From assembly GCA_009823505.1 (NCBI GenBank), contig VZQC01006876.1:5633501-5697500 (forward strand): DNA of 64,000 nt, written 5' to 3'. The stretch comes from Rhizomys pruinosus (lineage: Eukaryota > Chordata > Mammalia > Rodentia > Spalacidae). The notes below the pieces were generated by a model. That model made no database searches. It was given only the letters and a program-made list of their open reading frames with translations, and was not told the origin of the DNA. Both the position numbers and the translations under genes were made by a program. Shown here one piece after another: positions 23,140-33,660 of this stretch (position 1 is its first letter; the number at the start of each line of letters is the position of its first letter).

Positions 23140-24290
23140 AAAATATATACAATAAATTGAGTGCATGTGTGTAGTTGAAAAATCTATGACATAAAAAATA
23201 AAACATGGTGTATAGCAGGAGAATGTCTTTTTGAGTTGTGGGTCAGTGTAGTAAAAGAGTCCCTGAAAATAACACAGGCTATTCTCCTAGCCTTTGATTG
23301 CCTCTCAAAATGTGAATATAAGATCATGTTACTAAGGACAGGCCACATATTCGACACAGGACTTAGAGTAATCAAGATGGAACTAACCTGGTATCTTTCT
23401 CCTTGAAAATTAGCTTTCATGGTACCAGAGGATACTGTATAAGCTACAAAGCTTAGGGGTAATCAACAGATATCTAATTGGAATTACGGCCTTCTCAAAG
23501 AGAGAGAACTCATGTATGATATTACAGACCTGGCCAAATACACATCTCTGGAGAAGACATAAATCTTGGTGTAAAACCTAATTTTTCCACATTCCTAGAC
23601 CAACATAATTTCTTACTTTATTCAACATATGCATGCTTATATTACAGACAATTGTACCTTTAACTTCTTATTAAAGAAGCTTCTTTTGCAGTAGCTGGAG
23701 CATATATTATAGAGTGCCAGAACTGATAAAATCCAGAGACTAAGTGACTGTGAGATTATTAACCCTAAGTGACACATCTTCAATGCATTTTCTAGACACA
23801 GGATGAATGTATCATTCAACTTTCTTCATGTATTTTTCTTTATGCAGCATTTAGTGATTAACACAGAAACACATAATTGGCCAATGTGCAGAGAACAAGA
23901 GGCCACAGTGTATTTACCACTCTTAGCACACCTATTTCAAACCTCTATCTCTCGTGGCCCAGGGATCACTGCAAAAGAGGAGACAAAAATAATAGCCAGT
24001 GTATGTGGATGTCCAGAAAGAAACATAATTTCAGACATCTTGTCAGTTCCTCATATGAACTCACAGCAATGGTAACCACAAGTCTTATGAATGTTCAAAC
24101 AAGATAAAAATCCCAGCATAAACATGCGGAAGTAGGAAACAAATTTCAGTCCAACCTAAGGAACTTTTGGCAATTGATGATTGCAGGGAGTGTCTTATAG
24201 GGGTGGGACTCATGGTGGACCCAGAGAATGGATCCAAACAGAAGGACATTTGGAAACACAAATCAGACTCTATAGGCCATGAGATATTCA
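23140..24290 (+). mobile_element. old L1 3'-UTR copy
   Basis: Blocks shared with 36540-37730 and 42100-43330: GGTAATCAACAGATATCTAATTGG-like text, ACATAATTGGCCAATGTGCAG, a GGCAATTGATGATTGC block and the terminal 'GGACATTTGGAAACACAAATCAGACT' type block. This matches the extended 3' UTR of old rodent L1 (Lx-like). No coding frame. Confidence 0.6.
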
Positions 24291-24291
24291 T

Positions 24292-24516
24292 ATCTATAGC
24301 TATATCTATAAATCTATCTATCTATCTATCTATCTGTATCTGAATTCACATCTATATCTATATCTATATCTATATCTATATCTATATCTATATCTATATC
24401 TATATCTATATCTATATCTATATCTATATCTACCTATGTATATCTATCTATCATCTATCTGTCTATCATCTTTCTATCATCTGTCTATCTACCTACCTAT
24501 CTATCTATCTATGAGT
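24292..24516. repeat. large TATC / ATATCT microsatellite
   Basis: About 225 bp of TATC tetranucleotide runs flanking a long TATATC hexanucleotide array (24353-24432), with interruptions. Its purity suggests high length variability. Confidence 0.96.
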
Positions 24517-24525
24517 ACATTAACA

Positions 24526-24672
24526 CCAAACATGGTGAAGCTCACTTTTACTCCCAGCATTTTGGAAGCAGAGGTAGGCAAATCTCTGTGAGAACAAGAG
24601 CAGCTTGTTCTAAATAATGAGGCTCTTGTGGGCTACAGGCAAGAGCTCTTGTCTAAAAAGAAAAAAAAGAGA
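24526..24672 (+). mobile_element. B1 SINE, diverged, sense
   Basis: CCAAACATGGTGAAGCTCAC through TCTTGTCTAAAAAG follows B1 order with many substitutions. It separates the TATC array from the last part of the L1 3' end (24673-24790). Confidence 0.75.
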
Positions 24673-24862
24673 GTACATGAAATTGGGCAGAGTCAGTGTG
24701 CAGAGGTTTGGGTAGAGGAAATTATCTAATTATCATCAAACTATATTGTATGAAAATCGATAAATTCAATCATTATTTTAATCTTCAAATTACAGATAAT
24801 TACAGATTACATTATATACACACACATATATATATGTATGTGTGTATATAATGTAATATATA

Positions 24863-24874
24863 TAAATATGATTG

Positions 24875-24920
<46 letters not shown>

Positions 24921-24934
24921 GACAATCATATTTA
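24863..24934. repeat. (AT)n with perfect 14-bp inverted-repeat arms
   Basis: TAAATATGATTGTC (24863-24876) and GACAATCATATTTA (24921-24934) are exact reverse complements flanking a run of about 40 bp of AT dinucleotides. The AT loop is itself self-complementary. Confidence 0.9.
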
Positions 24935-25280
24935 TGAAAAGCTAAGAATGTAAAAAAGATCCTGCATTAAGTATACAAAGAATAATACATGTCACTAGAC
25001 TTATTTGGGAATATATGAAGCATGCAAATGGCATGGGTTATTTTACTCAAATTTACATAAGAACATAAAGAAATACTTTTGAGTAGTGTCTTGGGAGCTC
25101 CAGTATGACAATGACAAATAAACTGCAGAGTTTATGGTAGCATCATGACTAACTACAAAGGACTCTCTCACTGTCACATTTATCATAAATTCCGTTTTAG
25201 ATAAAGAGATATGTAGGTAGATAAATAGATTGAAACATTCCTGCATGGAAAGTTTTTATTTTATCTAATTAATTCTTAAA

Positions 25281-25284
25281 ATAT

Positions 25285-25323
<39 letters not shown>

Positions 25324-25523
25324 TTTGTATGAATGTACTGTCTGCATGTAGGTTTGTGTACCTGTGTCGTGCAATGCTGCAGAGATCAGAAGAGGGTGTC
25401 GGATTCCCCTGGAACTGGAGTTCTCCTGGAATTGTAGTTTCAGAAGGTTCTTACCCACCATATGGGTGCTGGGGATCGAACCTGGCTCCTCTGTAAGAGT
25501 GGTAGGCCATTTCTCCAGCCCCC
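25281..25523 (-). mobile_element. B2-type SINE with long TTTA tail and internal deletion
   Basis: A (TTTA)n run at 25281-25327, then the reverse-complement B2 with the doubled unit. The segment between CTGTAAGAGTGG and TAGGCCATTTCTCCAGCCCC has lost about 17 bases, including part of box A. Confidence 0.93.
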
Positions 25524-25654
25524 AATTTAATTAATTTTTTTAGTTTGTTCCAATAGTAAGAATTTTAACTATAGTATTCTGGTAAAAATGTAATATTTTT
25601 TAGATAGGATTTCTTACTATAAGGTCTTGGTCTGCTATTTATGGAATGCTCTAT

Positions 25655-26075
25655 CACCTCCCTATAACATTACTATTCAATTACAATTGCTGTGACAAAA
25701 CTCTGACCAATACCAATATGGGAAAGAAATGATTTCTCTTACATCTCCTCAGTCACAGTTCATCATTAAGGAAGCACAAGGTAGGAACTCAGGGCAGGAA
25801 CACAGAGGCAGGAGCAGAAGCACAGTCTATGGAGGAATGAAGCTTACTGGTTTCCTCCTCTGGCCCATTCTCATCTTGCTTTCCTATATAATAAAGGACC
25901 ACCTGCCTAGGGGTGGCACCACTCACAGTGGTTTGAGTTCTCCAACATCACTAAACCATCAAGAAATCACCCCACAGGTAGGGCCACAGTCCACTCCATT
26001 AAAAGAAATTCCCCAACTGATGTGTCCTCTACCCAGGTGTGTCAAGTTGACAACTAAAGCTATTCAGCAAAATTA
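25655..26075 (+). mobile_element. rodent interspersed repeat, LTR-class likely, family unassigned
   Basis: Blocks ATTGCTGTGACAAAACTCTG, AACTCAGGGCAGGAACACAG, GCAGGAGCAGAAGCACAG, AAGGACCACCTGCCTAGGGG and GTGTGTCAAGTTGACAACTA follow the order of a very common rodent repeat. I recognise the series but cannot name the family safely. A 115-codon frame inside it has no domain. Confidence 0.55.
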
Positions 26076-26391
26076 ATTATATATAAAAATTAACCTCCCA
26101 GTGCTATATGTATCAAGCATGCAGCAATTACAAAGGAACATCCATGTAAGATAAACATATTTCAATTCTGGCTATGGAAAATAATGAGTTGCATTCTAGC
26201 ACTAAGAAAACTAACACTATTCTAAGGAAAAAAAAACTGTTCTGAGGCTGTATATTTTCAAGAATGGACACTTGTAAATGGTCAGGGAAGGATCACTAAG
26301 TTTTTATTTGTTTCTACAATTTAACAAGTATGTTTAACTGCCCATGTAAATATTTAAATATTTTACCTGGATAGTGAAAAATATTCATTCT

Positions 26392-26543
26392 TTTTTTGGT
26401 TTTTTTGGTCTTTTTTGAGACAGGGTCCTCCAGTAGTCCCAGCCATTCTTGAACTCACTATGTAGAGCAGGCTGGCCTTGAATTTAGAAATCCACCTCCC
26501 CAGTGCTGGGATTAAAGGTGTATGCTACCATACCCCGCAAGAA
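26392..26543 (-). mobile_element. B1 SINE, diverged
   Basis: T-rich tail, TTTTTTGAGACAGGGTCCTC, then GTGTATGCTACCATACCCCG. Flanking AATATTCATTCT and AATATTTATTCT look like an eroded TSD. Confidence 0.9.
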
Positions 26544-26661
26544 TATTTATTCTTGAAGGTTCAAGCTTCTTCTTTGAAGAGGCAGGTCATTTTTGTACCC
26601 CTTTCTAATTACCACCATTGTTTACTTTCATGACATGTGACCCAGTGTTGTAGTAATTGCC

Positions 26662-26950
26662 ATAATTTTTTTAATTTTCATTTTTTATTGATGCTTTGAG
26701 TATTTCATACATCATTTTCCAATTCAGTTCAGGCATATTTCCCTTTCCCTTCCCCCCATCCCACCCCACCCCATCCCAGATCACGCATTCTGCCATAACT
26801 GTGCTGCATCTTTCTCTGTTTTTTTTTCATTTTTTAACAATACGTGATAATTTATGAGTACAAGCATCCTACATGTACAACCAATTTGCAAGCATTTGTG
26901 CCCAAACCCACACAGCTCATGGATCCCACCATCCAGCGGGGGGGGGGGAC
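26662..26950 (-). mobile_element. L1 type II 3' UTR, 5'-truncated
   Basis: On the minus strand it reads a C-run, GGATGGTGGGATCCATGAGC, a purine-rich AACAGAGAAAGATGCAG-like block, the G-rich tract, GAACTGAATTGGAAAATGATG and the terminal CATCAATAAAA. The same module occurs at 27751-28330, 29838-30430, 47713-48163, 49240-49498 and 61230-61528. Confidence 0.85.
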
Positions 26951-27726
26951 AATAATGATGATGATAAGGTCGTTCCCCAACTGTAAAATTTAGACAACTA
27001 TTGTAGAGGTAAACTCTAATAAAACTGGTAAAAATGCCATATTTAATTGACTAATAGACAAAAAAAATTGACTAATAGACATAAAACTTGAAAAGGATTA
27101 TTCCTATTCAGAACAAATATAATGCTAAATTCTCCTTAGCTATGGCACTTAAGCAAAATTATTATTAATACAGGAGCTCTGACTCACAATGGATTATTCT
27201 ACCAAGGAGATTGTTGGCAGGGGATCCAAGGCCCCAAAAAGGTAAAGGCTCCTTGCCTCCAAACTGGGATATCTGCCGGAAGAGAGGTTGAAAGGCTTGC
27301 TGTATGAAGATCCTGATGTTAAACATGGGAAAGATGTATAGGACATGCACTTGCAAGTTATTACAGANTGGTCTCTGGGATGCCAGAGAGTGTTACCAAA
27401 GACCACTAAACCAATAAAGCAAATATAGGTCTCCTTGAGTCAAGCAAGACTCCTCCGTCAGCACCAGCTACACCTCATCTGCCTGGAAATACTGTGCAGC
27501 AGTGGCAGCCATATGTCTGTATATCCCAAATCTAATTGGCTATTGGCTCTCTCCTTGGAGGAATAACCCACGGCTGATGTCACAAGCTTACATCCTCTAA
27601 TGGTTAGGAGATGTTATAAACCACACGAAGACCCTGCCATACTTGACAGAAGAAAATGTAATCCATGGATTAACATACCATCCAAACATCTGTGTCTATA
27701 CCAAAGTAACCTACCATAACAATTAG
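26951..27726. other. unassigned region, less AT-rich at 27160-27720
   Basis: No family recognised. The part from 27160 contains LTR-like features (CCAATAAAGC near 27411, GGCTATTGGCTCTCTCC), but no termini were found. A single ambiguous base (N) is at 27368. A 20-bp unit (AATTGACTAATAGACA core) is repeated at 27047-27080. Confidence 0.35.
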
Positions 27727-27750
27727 TACTGTTTAAATACCTATATATCT

Positions 27751-28330
27751 TTTTTTATTTTTTTTTATTATTTTTTTTTTATTGATGCTTTGTGTATTTC
27801 ATACATCATTTTCCAATTCAGTTCAGGCATATATCCCCTTCCCTTCCCTCCACCCCACCTCTACCCATCCCAATCATGCATTCTGCCATAACTTTTCTGC
27901 ATCTTTCTCTGTTTTTTTGTTTTGTTTTCATTATTTTTAACAATAAGTGATAATCTGTGAGTACAAGCCTCTTTCATGTAAAACCAATTTGCAAGCAGTT
28001 GTGCCCATACCTACACAGCTCATGGGTCCCACCTTCCAGGGGGGGGGGGGGGGACTTGTATGTTCAATTAAGTTGATCAAATGAGTGTCAGTTGTAGTTT
28101 CACCATTCACCCCAATCCCAGCCCTTACATTCTACCACGCCCTCTCTTCCGCAGATTGTTCCCTGGGCTTAGAAAAGGGGCACAGGTGGATGAGAAGCAA
28201 AGCAGTCTACTTTCTCTGGAGGCGTTGTCTTGGTCTCTAGTCAATTCTGGCTGTTTTCTTTCATGGGCTGCCAGCTTGTCCAGGCATAACCTTTCAATCC
28301 TACTAATGAAGCACATGTAATTAGCTATAT
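27751..28330 (-). mobile_element. L1 type II 3' UTR, long copy (left arm of inverted pair)
   Basis: Read on the minus strand from 28330, it starts ACCTATATAGCTAATTACAT and continues through GGTTATGCCTGGACAAGCTG, the TCTCATCCACCTGTGCCCC block, a C-run, the G-rich tract and the CATCAATAAAA tail at about 27780. It is homologous to 29838-30430 on the plus strand. The flanking frames (28081-28320 and 29851-30108) are mirror images of the same non-coding sequence. Confidence 0.85.
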
Positions 28331-29590
28331 AGGTAAAAAGAAAATTGAAAGGACTTTCATCTCCTATTTGTAAATGTAGAAAATCTAAAGTTAATGTCAT
28401 CTCTGAGTTTCCTTGACTGTCATAGTATGTTTTTAGTATAAACATCAGTTACCATTGCATTTGTTTATGGCTCTACAGAGTGTTTGTTTATTCTGGACAA
28501 TTCTACATATTCTGTTGGTCAGGGCACCTACAGTTAGGCTAGGTGAAATTTGTCATAAATTATTGTTAAATTTTCTTGCTTTGAAGTATTGAGTTCAATT
28601 TGCAATGTACATTCACTAGTGGGATTATTGAGTTAGTAGTATTTGCCTCTCCTACTGGACTGGACTGTAAATCCAATAGAAGCTGAGTCTTTTCCTTGAA
28701 TCAAATCGCCAAGTGTAGAACTCTCTCTACAGTCCATGCTCCACAACCATTGTGGGCAGTTCTGCCCTTTTATGTCTCTATTATTCAACCATGTGCATTT
28801 GCCATTAAAACATTCAAGCCTCTTTCAAGAAAAAAATAGATACCACGCAAGAAAATAGAAAGTGGGACAAGCATAAATCACAAAAGACTGCAAATGTGTT
28901 ATGCCCACGGATAAATGACAAAGCCTTCACTGCACATTCACTGAATGCCAATGAAATAGCATGAACCTTGGTTGAAGTAAAATTTGTACTTGGTTAGATT
29001 GACAAGGGCAATTAATGCTTCCTTAGAAAAACCCTGATCCCAGTTACTTTATATCACATGAAAGAAAATTTCCCTCTCCATCCCTTCCTCATCTATGGTT
29101 AATACTGAGTTAGAAATCAAACAACGCCAGGCCTACAAAAACAGGAAAAGGGGTTGAGCTAACCCTGGAACACAAAGCACCCAGCTGGGACAGAAGAAAA
29201 CAACACATTCACCATCCCAGAAGAGAGAAAACCTGGGCTTTTTCCTGTGGTATGGTCCAAGACAAGTCAACCCAGTGCTCTTCTGAGGCTGCTGGTTGTT
29301 GTATTAGCATCTCTGTGTTAATTGGCCATGTACATCTCTTCCCCTCCACACCCTCATGTCTTTTGTAACTCTCTCAACAGGACAGGTCATATCACCATAC
29401 TACCAGGGGTATGGATGAAAGAAATAAGTATATGGGCATCACAAATACTTTAACATTTAAAAAATCTTCTAACATTTACTAAATAACTTCCTACAATTCA
29501 GGTACAGTATTATCTCATTTAATCCACTCAACAGCCATACGTTTGGCTTTAGTGGCAGATCATGTATCATTTTAAAGATTTAAAAATTAA
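28331..29590. other. spacer between inverted L1 3'-UTR copies, nothing recognised
   Basis: No repeat family or domain was recognised. It may be unique sequence or part of the composite flanked by the short direct repeats at 27740 and 29777. Confidence 0.45.
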
Positions 29591-29594
29591 TTTT

Positions 29595-29776
29595 ATCACT
29601 AACTGAAACAGTGAAATTCTGCTCATAGCAGTCAACTTCCTCATGGAGAATATTGAGAAGGACTGAGAAAGAGATGAAAGCATGTTTGGCAGAATGCATG
29701 AGCTCTGGCCAGGTGGGGGAATGGGCGGGAACACAGGTCTAGATTTGTTAAAAAAATAAAAATAAATTTATGTGAA
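29595..29776 (+). mobile_element. L1 type I 3' UTR, severely 5'-truncated
   Basis: AACTGAAACAGTGAAATTCT start, AATATTGAGAAGGACTGAG, GGCAGAATGCATGAGCTCTG, G-rich tract, tail TTATGTGAAAAAAAA. Very close to 14573-14753. Its tail abuts CCTATATATCT, which also occurs just left of the 27751 element. Confidence 0.88.
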
Positions 29777-29837
29777 AAAAAACCTATATATCTAATTGAG
29801 TGTGCTTCATTAGTAGGATCGAAAGACTATATATGAT

Positions 29838-30430
29838 ACTGTTTAAATACCTATATATCTAATTGCATGTGCTTCATTAGTAGGATCGAAAGGTTATGCC
29901 TGGACAAGCTGGCAGCCCATGAAAGAAAACAGCCAGAATTGACTAGAGACCAAGACAACAGCTCCAGAGAAAGTAGACTGTTTTGCTTCTCATCCACCTG
30001 TGCCCCTTTTCTAAGCCTAGGGAACAATCTGCGGAAGAGGGGGCGTGGTAGAATGTAAGGGCTGCGATTGGGGTGAATGGTGAAACTACAACAATATAGA
30101 CTGGACACTCATTTGATCAACTTGATTGAACATACAAGCCCCCCCTGCTGAATGGTGGGACCCATGAGCTGTGTGGGTTTGGGCACAACTGCTTGCAAAT
30201 TGGTTTTACATGAAGGATGCCTGTACTCACAAATTATCACTTATTGTTAAAAAAATGAAAACAAAACAAAACAAAGAAACAGAGAAAGATGCAGAAAATT
30301 TATGGCAGAATGCATGATCTGTGATGGGTAGGGGTGTGGTTGGGGGAAGGGAAGGGGATATATGCCTGAACTGAATTGGAAAATGATGTATGAAATACAC
30401 AAAGCATCAATAAAAATAAAAATTAAAAAA
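29838..30430 (+). mobile_element. L1 type II 3' UTR, long copy (right arm of inverted pair)
   Basis: TACTGTTTAAATACCTATAT start, then the same modules as 28330-27751 read in the opposite direction, ending AAGCATCAATAAAAATAAAA. The C-run before CTGCTGAATGGTGGG is short here (7 C), whereas the minus copies show longer G-runs. Confidence 0.88.
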
Positions 30431-30434
30431 TGCT

Positions 30435-30620
30435 CATCCTGCTGAAATAAATCTTCAACACAATCACCATTACATTTCCAAAGCAATTCTTCAGAAAAAG
30501 TGGAAAAGAAATCTCAAATTCATATACATGAAAAAAATCAGGACAACTAAGACAGTACTGAATAAAAGAAATACTGGAGGATTTGCTTGAGCTATCATTG
30601 TCTGTGATCTCAAATCACTT
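30435..30620 (+). pseudogene. old LINE-1 ORF2 fragment
   Basis: AATCTTCAACACAATCACCATTACATTTCC-like text and TACTGGAGGATTTGCTTGAG correspond to the post-RT part of ORF2. Stops break all frames. Confidence 0.55.
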
Positions 30621-31047
30621 TTAAAATTTTATGTGTGTGTTATGCCTACATGTATGTTAGGTGTATCTGTGTTATGCAGAGAGCACAGAGGACAGAAGAG
30701 GGGGTCAAATCCCTAGTTATGGAGGCTTGTTACCTACAGCTTAGGCATTCTAAGAGGAACAGGAACATGGTGATGATCCAAAGAAGGTTGATTGAGCCAG
30801 ATTTGCCAATTTATATTCTTGCATTTGTTTATGTATTTATTATTTATTTATTTGTGTATTTATTTATCTACTTACTTATTTCATTTATACAAGTGTTTTG
30901 GTTGCCAGTACTTTTATTGGTGTGTGCATAGTGCCTGCAAAGCTCAGAAGATGATGAGAGAGCTGCCATGTGAATGTTGGGAGTCAAACCTGAGTCTTTC
31001 GGAACAACAGAAATTGCTCTTATCCTTTGAGGCACCTCTCCAGCCTG
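30621..31047 (-). mobile_element. one or two degraded B3/B2-type SINEs
   Basis: Two segments (30625-30720 and 30890-31047) read as reverse-complement B3-like sequence, the second ending TTTGAGGCACCTCTCCAGCC. ATTT-rich tails at 30830-30880 separate them. The overlapping 178-codon frame (30792-31328) is chance. Confidence 0.55.
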
Positions 31048-31850
31048 CATATTTATATTTCTACATCTGTGACTTCATGAAAGCCTTATTGATTCTAGAG
31101 ATATGTCCCAGGTATCTTTCTAGATGTTCCCACCTTAAATCATTTGGCTTTTCTGTAGCTATGACAGCCTCTTTGGCTGGATCTTACTTTTTATTTTGGA
31201 AAATTTTACTGAATTTTTATGTACTTCATGGAGAGAATATTTCAATGAATCTTAATCATCTCTGTATCCTCTTCCCCTCTGACACACTCCAATATCCTTC
31301 CACAGGAATTCATATGTTCTGTCATTAGTATTAAGGTCTAACATAGATATTCCCCAGTGCAAGGTCATCTACTGAGGTCTATTTAGCTTACCTAGGTTCC
31401 ATTGCTTTAAGAAGATCAGGTCTTCCTCACCCAACAGTAATCTGATGCCATTATTTCTTCACCTAAGATTGGAGCCTGCTTCACATTTGCCCAGTTCTAT
31501 GCTGGGATTTTGTGTATTTTAGTTTTCATGGGTCTTGTGCATGCTGACACAATTGCTGTAGGTTCTTAAGAACAGATTGCAAGAGCCAGGGAGGAGGTGC
31601 ATGACCACATGGAAATAGAGCCTGAGAAGTTCCTGGACATGGTGGTTTCTTAATAGATGTACATTGAATTAAGAACTGACAAGAACATTTCAAAGTGAGA
31701 ACATGTCCAGTACAAGCATTGCAATACCGAATGGCCAGTATCTGGCATGTGTGCATGTAGAGATTGTCCATAAGATCCAGCACAACCTTATCTGATACAG
31801 TATCTTTAGGTAGTATAATCATCAATAATTTAGAAACCTTTCATTTTTTT
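31048..31850 (+). mobile_element. old L1 3'-UTR-like sequence, partial
   Basis: GGAGCCTGCTTCACATTTGC, CAGTTCTATGCTGGGATTTT and GGGTCTTGTGCATGCTGACA recur in the same order in other old L1 3'-UTR copies here (compare 40235-40310). The edges are uncertain. Confidence 0.42.
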
Positions 31851-31921
31851 TATTTCAAAGAAAAAGTAAATATGAATATTTCAGTTTATTTCATAACAAT
31901 TTTAAAACCTAATTACGTTTT

Positions 31922-32145
31922 AGGGGTTGGAGAGATGGCTTAGCAGTTAAGAGCAGTATCTCTTCTTATAGAGGACCTGGGTAACTTTCCCAACACCCAC
32001 TTACAGCTAACAATTTCCCATAACTCTAATTCAAGGGTATTCAAATCTCTCTTCTGATTTCTGTAGGCATAGCAGGACATGGTCGAATTTACATAATGGC
32101 AGGCAATGTATTCATACACATAAAATAAAAATAAATAAAAATCAT
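31922..32145 (+). mobile_element. B2/B3-type SINE, old
   Basis: GGGGTTGGAGAGATGGCTTA start and an A-rich tail AAATAAAAATAAATAAAAAT. The middle is diverged, without the 17-bp duplication. Confidence 0.88.
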
Positions 32146-32391
32146 TGTCAAGTTTTAATATTTTTCATTGAAATATTATTTCTCCTGATAAAAATTTATT
32201 TGTGTTTCTTGTTAATATTACATGGAAAATTTTGGGAGACCGATATTACAACTTTAATGACATTTAATTTAAATAAATTTGTCTACAGAATAGAAGTAGC
32301 ATGTACTATGGTATTATGTAAACTGAAGCTAATTGGATTTGATAAATATATTAGTTTTCTTTTCAGAATCACTGAAATAATTGTGTAGATA

Positions 32392-32753
32392 TGTCCCGCG
32401 CAGCAGTCTTGCCGGCAAGAATTTCACGCGGACAACAGGATTCTTCTGTGGTAATATTTATTGTGCACAGCTCTTTTGTGAGAAGGACCCCAAAATGGGG
32501 CAGAAGCACTGCTTATATAGCAGTCTAGAGGGTTCGTGTATGCTCTGGATTGGTACAGTGCCCTGATGCCTCATTAGCATGCCCAAGGCGCGGGCCCAGA
32601 GAGCGTGGGCTCAGAGAGTAGTAGTCATGCGCAGTTTTTCCAATGCAAAGGCAATGGCGGGAAGCGGCTTGCTGCCGTTCCAGTGACTCAGGAAGTCGGC
32701 GCCATCCTAGGGCATGGCACAGCACACACTGTCTGTGTGGTAGGCTGTCAACA
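32392..32753 (-). repeat. 3' LTR of the IAP-like provirus (362 bp)
   Basis: Minus-strand text starts TGTTGACAGCC and ends GCGCGGGACA, the canonical TG...CA ends. It carries a TATA box (CTATATAA, 32513-32520) and an AATAAA polyadenylation signal (32457-32462). It includes 21 bp near 32555 absent from the 5' LTR. Confidence 0.93.
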
Positions 32754-32768
32754 GTTCCCCCTTTCTGT
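32754..32768 (-). other. polypurine tract of the provirus
   Basis: The minus strand reads AGAAAGGGGGAAC directly before the 3' LTR. This is the site that primes plus-strand DNA synthesis in retroviruses. Confidence 0.85.
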
Positions 32769-32976
32769 TTTAATAGAGCAAGGTCTCTCAGCTGCAGCTG
32801 ACTGTTCAGGGGCGACATGACCTGTCAGAGACTCTATTAAAATTGGCTGGGAGAATGCCTGTCTTAGGTTGCCTCTGCAGAGGTATTCCTTACCTGTCAT
32901 GGGGTGGACAGACAGCTTTTGGTCTGTTCCCTGTCTTAGGTTGGTAATACTTGCAGCAGGTCTTACCCATCATTGA

Positions 32977-33660
32977 CTACTTCTCCAGCATACTAAGCCA
33001 AATGTTTGGGGAGGAGCCTGCTTCCAAAGCCGCAAGGGCCTGTGCAATGACTACTTTATCGCGCTGATGATGGGCACGGAGCCTACACATAATCCAGAGC
33101 ATAATTATAATCCCTCCACATAGAAATAGGCCAAACCTTGCCACCCCTGCCCATTCTTTGGAGTGTGAGACGGCAGCAGTAATCCAGGAGGCCAGTCCTT
33201 CAGCAAGGGAGGCGTCCACTCTAGTCGAGTTCACGGTGATAATAGCCATACGAAGTTGGTTCATCAAGCTGTCAAATTCTCCAGTCCAATTACCTAAAAG
33301 ATATCTAGACAATTGGTTAGACAAATTTGCTGCCCTTGTGAAGTTTTGATATTGGATGCTGGTCACACATAGGCCAGAATATTTCCACTCACAGCCAAGC
33401 TGGGCTAGCTGCCATAGTTCAAATGTAGTAGAAGTATTCCAAAAGGTAAAAAGGCTGTTAATTGTCCAGCGTACTCCCCGTGACTGGAATCCTGTCCAAG
33501 GGGGCAAAGCTGTTTCCCTCCGGCCAGTACAGAAGGGTGACCATTTAGGTTGAACTGGACCCTTTGGCTGAGAGATAGGCCATCATCATTGGCCCTCCCA
33601 GGCATATCAGGGGCATCAAACCATGCAGCAGTTTGATTATACATTTGAAGCTTTTATTTT
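32977..33660 (-). pseudogene. env 3' fragment (transmembrane-subunit end), broken
   Basis: A 176-codon open frame (33507-32977) holds the C-terminal ectodomain, a membrane span and a short cytoplasmic tail of a retroviral envelope. Visible features: five N-glycosylation sequons (N24, N55, N61, N73, N93), a hydrophobic span at residues about 122-143 and a basic stretch RLRAHHQRDK after it. Upstream sequence to about 33660 continues in another frame, so there is a frameshift near 33510-33560. The surface subunit, cleavage site and fusion peptide are absent. It is non-functional for entry. Exact env lineage not determined. Confidence 0.75.

Noticed and set aside
24292..24516. CRISPR-like array
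   Set aside because: The periodic units are 4-6 bp simple repeats without unique spacers, in a vertebrate genome.
28081..28445. Pair of overlapping frames matched by similar frames at 29851-30108
   Set aside because: Similarity arises because both are copies of one non-coding L1 3' UTR in opposite orientation, not a conserved gene pair.
30792..31328. 178-codon open frame
   Set aside because: It runs through an ATTT-rich tail, antisense SINE and old L1-like sequence. The composition is biased and no domain is present.
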